Below, in pieces: positions 8,761 through 17,165 of a stretch of DNA of 64,000 nt. Both the position numbers and the translations under genes were made by a program. The number at the start of each line of letters is the position of its first letter. Within the stretch, counting starts at the first letter, position 1. Source of the stretch: Mycobacterium paraense (GTDB lineage Bacteria; Actinomycetota; Actinomycetes; Mycobacteriales; Mycobacteriaceae); NCBI RefSeq assembly GCF_002101815.1, contig NZ_LQPM01000044.1, positions 1 to 64,000 on the forward strand, read 5' to 3'. Below the pieces are notes generated by a model. That model was given only the letters and a program-made list of their open reading frames with translations. It made no database searches and was not told the origin of the DNA.

Positions 8761-10272
8761 ATGAGTATTGCCGCCGCGGCCGAACTGATGGAGTACGACG
8801 AGGTCATCGCGCGCTTTGACCCGGTCCTCGGCCTCGAGGTGCACGTCGAGCTGTCCACCGTGACCAAGATGTTCTGCGGTTGCGCCACCGCGTTCGGCGC
8901 CGAACCCAACACGCAGGTCTGCCCGGTATGCCTCGGGCTGCCGGGCTCGCTGCCGGTGCTCAACGAGGCGGCGGTGCAGTCGGCGATCCGAATCGGGCTG
9001 GCGCTGAATTGCGAGATCGTGCCGTGGTGCCGCTTCGCGCGGAAGAACTACTTCTATCCCGACATGCCGAAGAACTACCAGATCTCGCAGTACGACGAGC
9101 CCATCGCCATCAACGGCTACCTGGACGCGCCGCTGGAAGACGGCAGCACCTGGCGGGTGGAGATCGAGCGGGCGCACATGGAAGAGGACACCGGCAAGCT
9201 CACCCACCTGGGCAGCGAAACCGGCCGCATCCACGGCGCGACGACATCGCTGATCGACTACAACCGTGCCGGGGTCCCGCTGATCGAGATCGTCACCAAG
9301 CCGATCGTGGGCGCCGGCGCGCGGGCCCCGCAGATCGCCCGGGCCTACGTCACCGCGCTGCGAGACCTGTTGCGCGCGTTGGACGTGTCGGACGTCCGGA
9401 TGGATCAGGGCTCGATGCGTTGTGACGCCAACGTGTCACTGATGCCGACGGGGACAACGGAATTCGGCACCCGGACCGAGACCAAGAACGTCAACTCGCT
9501 CAAAAGCGTCGAGGTCGCGGTGCGCTATGAAATGCAGCGCCAGGGCGCCGTCCTGGCCTCCGGCGGCCGGATCACCCAGGAAACCAGGCACTTTCACGAG
9601 TCCGGCTACACCAGCCCGGGCCGCACCAAGGAGACGGCCGAGGACTACCGCTATTTCCCCGAGCCCGACCTGGAGCCCGTCGCGCCCAGCCGCGAGCTCG
9701 TCGAGCAGTTGCGGCAGACCATCCCCGAGCTGCCGTGGTTGAGCCGCAAGCGGATCCAGCAGGAGTGGGGCGTCTCCGACGAGGTGATGCGCGACCTCGT
9801 CAACGCAGGCGCCGTCGATCTGGTCATCCAGACCGTCAAGCACGGCGCGTCGAGCGAGCAGGCCCGCGCCTGGTGGGGAAACTTCTTGGTGCAGAAGGCC
9901 AATGAGGCCAACGTCGAGTTGGACGAGCTGGCCATCACCCCGGCCCAGGTCGCCGCGGTCATCGCGCTGGTCGACGAGGGCAAGCTGTCGAACAAGCTGG
10001 CCCGCCAGGTGGTCGAGGGCGTGCTCGCGGGGGAGGGCGAACCCGACCAGGTGATGACCGCGCGCGGTCTGGCCCTGGTGCGCGACGACTCGGTGACGCA
10101 GGCCGCCGTCGACGAGGCCCTGGCCGCCAATCCCGATGTCGCCGAAAAGATCCGCGGCGGCAAGGTGGCCGCGGCCGGCGCGATCGTCGGCGCGGTGATG
10201 AAGGCCACCCGGGGACAGGCCGACGCGGCGCGGGTGCGCGAACTCGTGCTGGCGGCCTGCGGTCAGGGCTGA
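8761..10272 (+). CDS. gatB: Asp/Glu-tRNA(Asn/Gln) amidotransferase subunit B
   Basis: GatB is the tRNA-binding and kinase subunit of GatCAB, activating the misacylated amino acid with ATP before amidation. The 503 residues contain the family signature LGLEVHVELSTVTKMFCGC, a zinc-binding set of four Cys (CGC and CPVCLG), the catalytic core DYNRAGVPLIEIVTKP and a C-terminal helical/YqeY-like tail (after about 350) that binds the tRNA elbow. ATG 8761 gives the standard N-terminus. It is separated from gatCA, as is normal for mycobacteria. Confidence 0.97.
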   Translation: MSIAAAAELMEYDEVIARFDPVLGLEVHVELSTVTKMFCGCATAFGAEPNTQVCPVCLGLPGSLPVLNEAAVQSAIRIGLALNCEIVPWCRFARKNYFYPDMPKNYQISQYDEPIAINGYLDAPLEDGSTWRVEIERAHMEEDTGKLTHLGSETGRIHGATTSLIDYNRAGVPLIEIVTKPIVGAGARAPQIARAYVTALRDLLRALDVSDVRMDQGSMRCDANVSLMPTGTTEFGTRTETKNVNSLKSVEVAVRYEMQRQGAVLASGGRITQETRHFHESGYTSPGRTKETAEDYRYFPEPDLEPVAPSRELVEQLRQTIPELPWLSRKRIQQEWGVSDEVMRDLVNAGAVDLVIQTVKHGASSEQARAWWGNFLVQKANEANVELDELAITPAQVAAVIALVDEGKLSNKLARQVVEGVLAGEGEPDQVMTARGLALVRDDSVTQAAVDEALAANPDVAEKIRGGKVAAAGAIVGAVMKATRGQADAARVRELVLAACGQG

Positions 10273-10341
10273 CCGGCTCCGGCGCCGGCCGATCCCGCAA
10301 AAACAGTTTTCTAAAACGTCGCGCGGACCCATGATGGTCAT

Positions 10342-10896
10342 GTGTTCGACGACCTGATGGCCATGCTGGACAGCCCGGTGTTCGTCGTGACCACCTCGAC
10401 CGAAGGCCAGCCGTCGGGTTGCCTGATCAGTTTCGCCACTCAAACCAGCGTGCGGCCGCCGAGCTTCATGGTCGTGATCCCGCGCAGCAGCGGCACCTGC
10501 GACGCGGCCCGCCGGTCCGAACACCTGGCGGTGCACGTGCTGGCGCAGCACCAGGTCGCCCTGGCCGAGCTGTTCGACGGCGAAACGGACGACGAGGCCG
10601 GCAAATTCGCGCACTGCTCGTGGCGCGTCGGCCCCAACGGGATGCCGATCCTCGACGAGGCCATCGCGTGGTTCGTCGGAAAGACCGCGTACTGGATCGA
10701 CATCGGCGACCACGTGGGCTACATCGTGGAACCCGTCGCCGGCTGGGTCCCGGAGTCCGACGAGGACGTGCTCTACCTGTCCGACCTCGACGAGCTCGAA
10801 CCCGGCCAGGAGGCGCCGGAGCGGTTCGTCCTGCACAAGCCGGCCGCCGAGCCGCGCAAATACGGCATCAGGTTCACCCTCGACGGGCCCGTTTAG
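10342..10896 (+). CDS. Flavin reductase-like FMN-binding protein
   Basis: This is a 184-residue split-barrel flavoprotein of the flavin reductase (FlaRed) family, resembling Rv3007c. The N-terminal segment (SPVFVVTTSTEGQPSGCLISFATQTSVRPPSFMVVI) is the FMN-binding core, and AAFR-type surface motifs are replaced by acidic C-terminal sequence. Such proteins reduce flavin for monooxygenases or act as NADPH-dependent oxidoreductases; the partner is unknown. GTG 10342 is used because an in-frame ATG only appears further inside the conserved core. The stop overlaps that of convergent lppZ. Confidence 0.85.
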   Translation: MFDDLMAMLDSPVFVVTTSTEGQPSGCLISFATQTSVRPPSFMVVIPRSSGTCDAARRSEHLAVHVLAQHQVALAELFDGETDDEAGKFAHCSWRVGPNGMPILDEAIAWFVGKTAYWIDIGDHVGYIVEPVAGWVPESDEDVLYLSDLDELEPGQEAPERFVLHKPAAEPRKYGIRFTLDGPV

Positions 10897-12014
10897 GTCT
10901 TGTCGTCGTTGTTCCGCGGGAAGCCGCCGCCCTGCGGGAACAGCGGGAACACCACGTCGTCGAGTTTCTCGGCGTCCCCGGCGGTCTTGTTGACCGTTGC
11001 GCCCCAGACGTTTCCGTCCGGCGACATCCGCAGCGCCCACGCGTGGGCGTGGGTGTCCTTGCGGACCACGTCGGGTTCGCCGGTGACCGCGCCCGTCGAC
11101 GGCGCCAGGCGCACCGCGACCGTCAGCTTGGTGTTGATCAGGTTCACCAGCACGGTGCCGTCCATCGCCGCGCAGCCGGCCACGCCGGGCTTGTCCGGCC
11201 ACGTCCACACCGTGGAGACCTCCGAGGTCTTGGTGATGCGCTGCAGGCGATCCGCGGTGGGGGTGCGGTCGGCGACGTACAGCGAGCCGTCGACGGGGTC
11301 GATGCACATGCCGCCGCCGGAGCCGACCCCGGACAGCGCGGTCGTCGGCGGCGCCTGGCCGATGGTGGTCGGCTGCTCGATGCGCAGCACCTTGCCGGCC
11401 AGGGACTTGGGGTCGGCGGCCATCGCCGGGTTGCCCGCGTCGCCGGTCATCACGACCAGCGTGGTGGGGCTGGTGAAGATCAGCGCCCCGGTGTTTCCGG
11501 TGGCGCCCTTGGGGATCCCGGTCAGGATGTCCTTCGGGATGTCCCCGTCGGCCACCCGGATCACCCGGTTGTCGGTGGGCGTGCTGATGTAGGCGTACAT
11601 CAGCCGGTCCTGCTGGTACGTCGGCGACAGCACGATGTCCATCAGGCCGCCGTCACCGGACGGGTCGACCGGGATGACCGTCTTGACCTTCGGCTCGGCG
11701 CTGACGGAGATGTCCTTGACGGCGCCGGTGGTGCGCTCGGCGACCAACGCGGTTTTGCTGTCCGGGCCCATGATCAGGCCGCTGGTGCTCTCCAGGCAGC
11801 CCTGCATGACCCCGGGGGCCGGGCAGGCCTTGGGGAAGGGCGTCGGCGGCAGCGGGGGCGGCGGGGGAGGCGTCGAGCTCGGCTGGGGCTTGAGTTCGGG
11901 GTTGGTGGTGAACGGCTGGGACTGGGCGTCGTTGAACCGCGCGCAGCCGCTCGCGACCAGCACCACAGCGGACAACGCGGCGAGCGCGCCGCGAACCGAA
12001 CGCCGTATCCGCAT
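10893..12014 (-). CDS. lppZ: Lipoprotein LppZ
   Basis: This is a 373-residue lipoprotein. A signal peptide with Arg residues (MRIRRSVRG), a hydrophobic stretch and the lipobox LVASGC put the lipidated Cys at about residue 24. A Pro-rich spacer (about 45-62) leads to a beta-propeller-like domain of the PQQ-dependent sugar dehydrogenase/NHL type (VADGDIPKDI, GNTGALIFTSPTTLVV, LYVADRTPTADRLQRI). It matches mycobacterial LppZ in length and sequence as I remember it. The substrate is unknown. It is divergent from the DoxX gene, and a TAGCCT -10 element (minus strand, 12022-12027) ends seven bases before its ATG. Confidence 0.93.
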   Translation of the reverse strand: MRIRRSVRGALAALSAVVLVASGCARFNDAQSQPFTTNPELKPQPSSTPPPPPPLPPTPFPKACPAPGVMQGCLESTSGLIMGPDSKTALVAERTTGAVKDISVSAEPKVKTVIPVDPSGDGGLMDIVLSPTYQQDRLMYAYISTPTDNRVIRVADGDIPKDILTGIPKGATGNTGALIFTSPTTLVVMTGDAGNPAMAADPKSLAGKVLRIEQPTTIGQAPPTTALSGVGSGGGMCIDPVDGSLYVADRTPTADRLQRITKTSEVSTVWTWPDKPGVAGCAAMDGTVLVNLINTKLTVAVRLAPSTGAVTGEPDVVRKDTHAHAWALRMSPDGNVWGATVNKTAGDAEKLDDVVFPLFPQGGGFPRNNDDKT

Positions 12015-12021
12015 GATCGAC

Positions 12022-12027
12022 AGGCTA
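12022..12027 (-). promoter_or_regulatory. -10 element TAGCCT of lppZ
   Basis: On the minus strand TAGCCT ends seven bases before the lppZ ATG at 12014. This is the spacing expected for a leaderless mRNA. Confidence 0.42.
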
Positions 12028-12133
12028 CGGACTGCGCGGGCGGCGCCGCCACACGCGTGCCCGTGCGCCGCCGGTGAGGGCCGATTTCAGGCCGGTTCCG
12101 GCCGTCGCGGGCGCGCGGGAGGGCCATTTTCGA

Positions 12134-12197
12134 CCGATTCGGGCCGATTTGGCGGACTAAGTGCGCGAAAGCGCCGCTCAAATCCCCGATTCGGGCC
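12134..12197. repeat. Direct repeat CCGATTCGGGCC in the lppZ/doxX divergent region
   Basis: The 12-mer CCGATTCGGGCC occurs at 12134-12145 and again at 12186-12197, 52 bp apart (about five helical turns), inside the 206-bp divergent promoter region. Each copy contains the internal palindrome CCGATTCGG (CCGA-T-TCGG). They could be a pair of binding sites on the same face of the helix. No regulator is known. Confidence 0.4.
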
Positions 12198-12207
12198 CTT
12201 TTGCCCT

Positions 12208-12213
12208 TACCCT
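12208..12213 (+). promoter_or_regulatory. -10 element TACCCT of the DoxX gene
   Basis: TACCCT ends seven bases before GTG 12221, which supports choosing that start over upstream in-frame codons. Confidence 0.4.
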
Positions 12214-12220
12214 GACACCC

Positions 12221-13078
12221 GTGACCAGTCAATCGAATGACGCACCTTGGCAGCGGCCGGGCGAAACCCCGGAGCCGATCCCCGGGCGCCCCGCCTCGGC
12301 GCGCCTGGTCGACCCCGAGGATGACCTGACGCCGGTCGGGTACCCGGGCGATTTCGGAACCACCACGGTCATCCCCTACCAGGACCCTAACCAGCACGCC
12401 GGGCCGGGCGCGGGCGGCTACCACCTGCTCGACCAGCAGGAACCCCTGCCGTACGTCCAGCCGGCCTCGGTGGCCCAGGCGGCGCCGATCTCGGCCACCG
12501 AGCCGGCCCAGATCGACGCCGAGCCCGACGACGAGCGGCATCGCGACGTCGGCAGGCGCGGCACCCAGCACCTGGGCCTGCTGGTGTTGCGGGTCGGCCT
12601 GGGCGTGGTGCTCGGCGCCCACGGGCTGCAGAAGCTGTTCGGCTGGTGGGGCGGCGGGGGCCTGACCGGGCTGAAGAACTCCCTGTCCGACGTGGGCTAC
12701 CACCACGCCGACATCCTCGCGTACGTCAGCGCGGGCGGAGAGATCGTCGCCGCCGTGCTGCTGATCCTGGGGCTGTTCACCCCGATCGCCGCGGCGGGCG
12801 CCCTGGCGTTCCTGATCAACGAACTGCTGGCCACGGTGTCGGGTGGCTCCCGTTCGCACGCCTTCTCGTACTTCCTGCCGCAGGGGCACGAGTACCAGAT
12901 CACCCTGATCTTCCTGGCCGCCGCCGTCGTCCTGTGCGGGCCGGGCCGCTACGGCCTCGACGCCAACCGGGGCTGGGCGCACCGGCCCTTCATCGGCTCG
13001 TTCGTGGCCCTGCTGGCCGGCATCGCCGCCGGCGTCGCGGTGTGGGTCCTGCTCAACGGGGTCAACCCGATCGCCTGA
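12221..13078 (+). CDS. DoxX-family membrane protein
   Basis: This is a 285-residue protein with a long hydrophilic Pro/Glu-rich N-terminus (about 1-125) followed by a DoxX domain of four membrane helices (starting at LGLLVLRVGLGVVLGAHGLQKLFGWW, then EIVAAVLLILGLFTPIAAAGALAFLINELLA and two more). DoxX proteins in mycobacteria have been linked to a membrane oxidoreductase complex with superoxide dismutase and a thiol oxidoreductase; whether this one joins it is not shown here. It resembles Rv3005c. The GTG at 12221 fits the -10 element and the homologue's length. It is convergent with the PH-domain gene. Confidence 0.88.
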   Translation: MTSQSNDAPWQRPGETPEPIPGRPASARLVDPEDDLTPVGYPGDFGTTTVIPYQDPNQHAGPGAGGYHLLDQQEPLPYVQPASVAQAAPISATEPAQIDAEPDDERHRDVGRRGTQHLGLLVLRVGLGVVLGAHGLQKLFGWWGGGGLTGLKNSLSDVGYHHADILAYVSAGGEIVAAVLLILGLFTPIAAAGALAFLINELLATVSGGSRSHAFSYFLPQGHEYQITLIFLAAAVVLCGPGRYGLDANRGWAHRPFIGSFVALLAGIAAGVAVWVLLNGVNPIA

Positions 13079-13081
13079 TCC

Positions 13082-13459
13082 TCACCGGTAGGGGTTGGGC
13101 ACCCGCCCCGCGCTGGCCTCGGTCAGCTGCGGCAGCGTCGCGAAGGTGACGGCGGGCAAGCGCAGCTCCGCGCCGCTTTTGAGGCGGGCGCGCGCCCAGG
13201 AACCGCGGGAAAAGCGCAGCCCCTCGATTTCGTCCCAGCGCACCGTCCGGCTGCCCAGCAGCGTCCGGACGGTCACGCCCTGCTCGTCGGCGACCGTGCG
13301 CAGCCGGATGATCAACGCGGACAACACCACCGGGATGATCAGCAGCGGCGCGCACACCGGCCAGGCCAGCACCGGTATCAGCAGACCGAGGGTGAAGAAG
13401 CCGACGGCGAAGTGGGCCATCGGCGACACCTTGATCAGCACGGGGGAATCGGTAGCCAC
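13082..13459 (-). CDS. PH-domain membrane protein (CFP-6/Rv3004-like)
   Basis: This is a 125-residue protein with two adjacent membrane helices (about 14-52, HFAVGFFTLGLLIPVLAWP onward) followed by a small bacterial PH-like domain (VADEQGVTVRTLLGSRTVRWDEIEGLRFSRGSW). In M. tuberculosis the homologue is known as low-molecular-weight antigen CFP-6. Its function is unknown, although bacterial PH domains of this type sit at the membrane. The start is GTG 13459 with an AAGGAT-like ribosome binding site upstream. It is divergent from the ilvBNC leader. Confidence 0.82.
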   Translation of the reverse strand: MATDSPVLIKVSPMAHFAVGFFTLGLLIPVLAWPVCAPLLIIPVVLSALIIRLRTVADEQGVTVRTLLGSRTVRWDEIEGLRFSRGSWARARLKSGAELRLPAVTFATLPQLTEASAGRVPNPYR

Positions 13460-13544
13460 GGGAGCATCCTTTCACCGCTGGCCCATCGGGCACACGGGGG
13501 CCGGATTTGACTCCTGAGCTGTGCGAAGGCTACCGTCGGACGCT

Positions 13545-13604
13545 ATGGATACCGCCGGAAAGCCCGGAATGCTCGTAGTACTTAGTCAGCGCGTTGGTGG
13601 CTGA
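13545..13604 (+). CDS. ilvB leader peptide (attenuator)
   Basis: The 19-codon reading frame MDTAGKPGMLVVLSQRVGG has four consecutive branched-chain codons (CTC GTA GTA CTT, 13572-13583). Its stop codon falls within the hairpin at 13589-13644. A short peptide rich in Leu and Val just upstream of ilvB is the expected form of transcription attenuation in actinobacteria: scarcity of charged Leu- or Val-tRNA stalls the ribosome and prevents termination. There is no strong ribosome binding site before ATG 13545, so translation may be weak or leaderless. Confidence 0.72.
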   Translation: MDTAGKPGMLVVLSQRVGG

Positions 13605-13644
13605 CCGGCTCTTCGGCATTTGAAGCTATCCAGCACCAACGCGC
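13589..13644 (+). promoter_or_regulatory. Attenuator hairpin covering the leader stop codon
   Basis: GCGCGTTGGTG (13589-13599) is perfectly complementary to CACCAACGCGC (13634-13644), an 11-bp stem whose 5' arm is within the leader peptide. A ribosome stalled at the Leu/Val codons would mask the 5' arm, so this stem is the likely switch element beside the terminator that follows. Confidence 0.65.
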
Positions 13645-13646
13645 AA

Positions 13647-13681
13647 CCCTCGTTCAGCGGCCGAGCTGACGGGGGTTTTTT
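13647..13681 (+). terminator. Intrinsic terminator of the ilvB attenuator
   Basis: A GC-rich stem (CCCTCGTTCAGC paired with GCTGACGGGGG) is followed by six T residues (13676-13681), and lies 57 bp before the ilvB GTG. This is a canonical rho-independent terminator, rare in mycobacteria, placed where an attenuator requires it. Confidence 0.75.
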
Positions 13682-13737
13682 CTTGCGCGGCAACGAGACA
13701 TAAACGACGAAGCGTGAACAAGAGGGCGAGGACGACA

Positions 13738-15597
13738 GTGAGCGCACCCACCAAGCCGGCGACGCCTGACGCGGCCAGCGTCGCCACCGACGCCGTGAAG
13801 CCCGCGGCCAAGACGCCGGCGGCACAGCCGAAACGCGTTGGGCCCGAACAACTTACCGGCGCCCAATCGGTGATCCGGTCGCTGGAGGAGCTCGAGGTCG
13901 AGGTGATCTTCGGGATTCCCGGCGGCGCCGTGCTGCCGGTCTACGACCCGCTGTTCGATTCGAAAAAGCTGCGCCACGTGCTGGTTCGGCACGAGCAGGG
14001 CGCCGGCCACGCGGCCAGCGGCTACGCGCACGCCACCGGCAAGGTCGGGGTCTGCATGGCGACCTCCGGTCCCGGCGCCACCAACCTGGTGACGCCGCTG
14101 GCCGACGCCCAGATGGACTCGATCCCCGTCGTCGCCATCACCGGGCAGGTCGGCCGGGGGCTGATCGGCACCGATGCCTTCCAGGAGGCCGACATCTCGG
14201 GCATCACGATGCCGATCACCAAGCACAACTTCCTGGTCCGCTCCGGCGACGAGATCCCCCGGGTGCTGGCCGAGGCGTTCCACATCGCCGCCTCGGGCCG
14301 TCCCGGCGCGGTGCTCGTCGACATCCCCAAGGACGTGCTGCAGGGCCAGTGCACGTTCAGCTGGCCGCCCCGGATGGACCTGCCCGGCTACAAGCCGAAC
14401 ACCAAGCCGCACAACCGGCAGGTCCGCGAGGCCGCCAAGCTGATCGCGGCCGCGCACAAGCCGGTGCTCTACGTCGGCGGCGGGGTCATCCGCGGCGACG
14501 CCACCGAGCAGCTGCGCGAGCTGGCCGAGCTGACCGGCATCCCGGTGGTCACCACGCTGATGGCGCGCGGCGCCTTCCCGGACAGCCACCCCCAGCACAT
14601 GGGCATGCCCGGCATGCACGGCACGGTGGCCGCGGTGGCGGCGCTGCAGCGCAGCGACCTGCTGATCGCGCTGGGCACCCGGTTCGACGACCGGGTGACC
14701 GGAAAGCTGGACTCGTTCGCCCCGGAGGCCAAGGTCATCCACGCCGACATCGACCCGGCCGAGATCGGCAAGAACCGGCACGCCGACGTGCCGATCGTCG
14801 GCGACGTCAAGGCCGTCATCACCGATCTCATCGCGATGCTGCGCCACCACGACGTCCCCGGCAACATCGAGATGACCGAGTGGTGGGCCTACCTGAACGG
14901 CGTCCAGTCCACCTACCCGCTGAGCTACGGCCCGCAGAGCGACGGCAGCCTCAGCCCCGAGTACGTCATCGAGAAGCTGGGCGAGATCGCCGGGCCCGAC
15001 GCCGTGTACGTCGCCGGCGTCGGCCAACACCAGATGTGGGCCGCGCAGTTCATCTCCTACGAAAAGCCGCGAACCTGGCTGAATTCCGGCGGGCTGGGCA
15101 CCATGGGGTTCGCCATTCCGGCGGCCATGGGCGCCAAGATCGCCCGCCCGGACGCCGAGGTGTGGGCGATCGACGGGGACGGCTGCTTCCAGATGACCAA
15201 CCAGGAGCTGGCCACCTGCGCGATCGAGGGCGCGCCGATCAAGGTGGCGCTGATCAACAACGGCAACCTGGGCATGGTGCGCCAGTGGCAGACGCTGTTC
15301 TACCAGGAGCGCTACTCGCAGACCGACCTTGCCACGCACTCGCACCGCATCCCCGACTTCGTCAAGCTGGCCGAGGCGCTGGGTTGCGTCGGATTGCGTT
15401 GCGAGCGTGCCGAAGACGTCGTCGACGTGATCAACCAGGCCCGCGCGATCAATGACCGCCCGGTGGTGATCGACTTCATCGTCGGCGCCGACGCGCAGGT
15501 CTGGCCGATGGTGGCCGCCGGCACCAGCAACGACGAGATCCAGGCGGCCCGCGGCATTCGCCCGCTGTTCGACGACGAGACCGAGGGGCACGCCTGA
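13738..15597 (+). CDS. ilvB: Acetolactate synthase large subunit
   Basis: IlvB condenses pyruvate with pyruvate or 2-oxobutyrate using ThDP, the first common step of Val, Leu and Ile synthesis. The product has 619 residues: a variable Ala/Pro-rich N-terminus (1-35), the catalytic Glu in RHEQGAGHAASGYA, the FAD-binding middle domain and the ThDP motif GDGCFQMTNQELAT ending in NNGNLGMVRQ. GTG 13738 is preferred over GTG 13714 because GAGG lies six bases upstream and the homologue also begins with SAPTKP. The stop overlaps ilvN (TGATG). Expression is probably attenuated by the leader at 13545-13681. Confidence 0.97.
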   Translation: MSAPTKPATPDAASVATDAVKPAAKTPAAQPKRVGPEQLTGAQSVIRSLEELEVEVIFGIPGGAVLPVYDPLFDSKKLRHVLVRHEQGAGHAASGYAHATGKVGVCMATSGPGATNLVTPLADAQMDSIPVVAITGQVGRGLIGTDAFQEADISGITMPITKHNFLVRSGDEIPRVLAEAFHIAASGRPGAVLVDIPKDVLQGQCTFSWPPRMDLPGYKPNTKPHNRQVREAAKLIAAAHKPVLYVGGGVIRGDATEQLRELAELTGIPVVTTLMARGAFPDSHPQHMGMPGMHGTVAAVAALQRSDLLIALGTRFDDRVTGKLDSFAPEAKVIHADIDPAEIGKNRHADVPIVGDVKAVITDLIAMLRHHDVPGNIEMTEWWAYLNGVQSTYPLSYGPQSDGSLSPEYVIEKLGEIAGPDAVYVAGVGQHQMWAAQFISYEKPRTWLNSGGLGTMGFAIPAAMGAKIARPDAEVWAIDGDGCFQMTNQELATCAIEGAPIKVALINNGNLGMVRQWQTLFYQERYSQTDLATHSHRIPDFVKLAEALGCVGLRCERAEDVVDVINQARAINDRPVVIDFIVGADAQVWPMVAAGTSNDEIQAARGIRPLFDDETEGHA

Positions 15598-16103
15598 TGA
15601 ACCCGCAAACCCACACGCTGTCGGTGCTGGTCGAGGACAAACCCGGTGTGCTCGCGCGGGTCGCGGCGCTGTTCTCCCGGCGCGGGTTCAACATCGAGTC
15701 GCTCGCCGTCGGCGCGACCGAGCAGAAGGACATGTCCCGGATGACGATCGTGGTCTCCGCCGAGGAGACCCCGCTCGAGCAGATCACCAAGCAGCTCAAC
15801 AAGCTGATCAACGTGATCAAGATCATCGAGCAGGACGAGGACAACTCGGTGTCCCGCGAGCTGGCAATGATCAAGGTGCGCGCCGACGCCGGCACCCGCA
15901 GCCAGGTGATCGAGGCGGTGAACCTGTTCCGCGCCAAGGTGATCGACGTGTCGCCGGAATCGCTGACCATCGAGGCCACCGGCGACCGCGGCAAGATCGA
16001 GGCGTTCCTGCGCGTGCTGGAGCCGTTCGGCATCCGCGAGATCGCCCAATCCGGAATGGTGTCGCTCTCGCGCGGTCCGCGCGGAATGGGCACCGCCAAA
16101 TAA
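15597..16103 (+). CDS. ilvN: Acetolactate synthase small (regulatory) subunit
   Basis: This 168-residue subunit activates IlvB and confers feedback inhibition by valine. It has an N-terminal ACT domain (HTLSVLVEDKPGVLARVAALF, GFNIESLAVG; about 4-80) and a C-terminal regulatory domain (LAMIKVRAD, GIREIAQSGMVSLSRGPR). ATG 15597 overlaps the last base of the ilvB stop codon, which ensures coupled synthesis. It is also called ilvH. Confidence 0.97.
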   Translation: MNPQTHTLSVLVEDKPGVLARVAALFSRRGFNIESLAVGATEQKDMSRMTIVVSAEETPLEQITKQLNKLINVIKIIEQDEDNSVSRELAMIKVRADAGTRSQVIEAVNLFRAKVIDVSPESLTIEATGDRGKIEAFLRVLEPFGIREIAQSGMVSLSRGPRGMGTAK

Positions 16104-16135
16104 GTTTTCGGCTGATTGACGAGAAGGAGAAAGAA

Positions 16136-17158
16136 GTGCCAGCACAGGCATTGGAGATGTTCTACGACGACGACGCGGACCTGACGATCATCCAGGGGCG
16201 CAAGGTCGGCGTCATCGGGTACGGCAGCCAGGGGCACGCGCACTCGCTGAGCCTGCGTGACTCCGGGGTCCAGGTGCGGGTCGGCCTCAAGGAGGGTTCG
16301 AAGTCGCGGGCCAAGGTGGAGGAGCAGGGTCTGGACGTCGACACCCCCGCCGAGGTCGCCAAGTGGGCCGACGTCATCATGCTGCTGGCTCCCGACACCG
16401 CCCAGGCCGACATCTTCAAGAACGAGATCGAGCCGAACCTGAAGGACGGCGACGCGCTGTTTTTCGGTCACGGGCTCAACATTCACTTCGGCCTGATCAA
16501 GCCGCCCGCCGATGTGACCATCGCGATGGTCGCCCCGAAGGGGCCCGGCCACCTGGTGCGCCGCCAGTTCGTCGACGGCAAGGGCGTGCCCTGCCTGATC
16601 GCCGTCGACCAGGACCCGACCGGGCAGGGCGAGGCGCTGGCGCTGTCGTACGCCAAGGCGATCGGCGGCACCCGCGCGGGCGTCATCAAGACCACGTTCA
16701 AGGACGAGACCGAAACCGACCTGTTCGGTGAGCAGGCCGTGTTGTGCGGCGGCACAGAGGAATTGGTGAAGGCCGGTTTCGACATCATGGTCGAGGCGGG
16801 CTACCCGCCGGAGATGGCGTACTTCGAGGTGCTGCACGAGCTCAAGCTGATCGTCGACCTGATGTACGAGGGCGGCATCGCCCGGATGAACTACTCGGTG
16901 TCCGACACCGCCGAGTTCGGCGGCTACCTGTCGGGGCCTCGCGTCATCGACGAGGGCACCAAGGACCGGATGCGGGAGATCCTGCGCGACATCCAGAACG
17001 GCGACTTCGTCAAGAAGCTGGTCGCCAACGTCGAGGGCGGCAACAAGCAACTCGAGCAGCTGCGCAAGGAGAACGCCGAGCACCCCATCGAGGTCACCGG
17101 CAAGAAGCTGCGCGACCTGATGAGCTGGGTGGACCGGCCGATCACCGAGACGGCGTAA
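16136..17158 (+). CDS. ilvC: Ketol-acid reductoisomerase (NADP+)
   Basis: IlvC converts acetolactate or acetohydroxybutyrate to dihydroxy acids with Mg2+ and NADPH. The 340-residue class I enzyme has the Rossmann motif VIGYGSQGHAHS (26-37), the NADP-specific loop around LKEGSKSR, and Mg ligands in FKDETETDLFGEQ and YFEVLHELKLIVDL. An AGGAG sequence lies close upstream of GTG 16136. A 32-base gap separates it from ilvN and it is the last gene of the operon. A hairpin repeat follows directly. Confidence 0.98.
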   Translation: MPAQALEMFYDDDADLTIIQGRKVGVIGYGSQGHAHSLSLRDSGVQVRVGLKEGSKSRAKVEEQGLDVDTPAEVAKWADVIMLLAPDTAQADIFKNEIEPNLKDGDALFFGHGLNIHFGLIKPPADVTIAMVAPKGPGHLVRRQFVDGKGVPCLIAVDQDPTGQGEALALSYAKAIGGTRAGVIKTTFKDETETDLFGEQAVLCGGTEELVKAGFDIMVEAGYPPEMAYFEVLHELKLIVDLMYEGGIARMNYSVSDTAEFGGYLSGPRVIDEGTKDRMREILRDIQNGDFVKKLVANVEGGNKQLEQLRKENAEHPIEVTGKKLRDLMSWVDRPITETA

Positions 17159-17165
17159 ATCCTTT

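Noticed and set aside
9436..11307. 623-codon minus-strand frame across gatB and the flavin reductase gene
   Set aside because: It spans two unrelated plus-strand genes and their intergenic region, and shows no protein family features.
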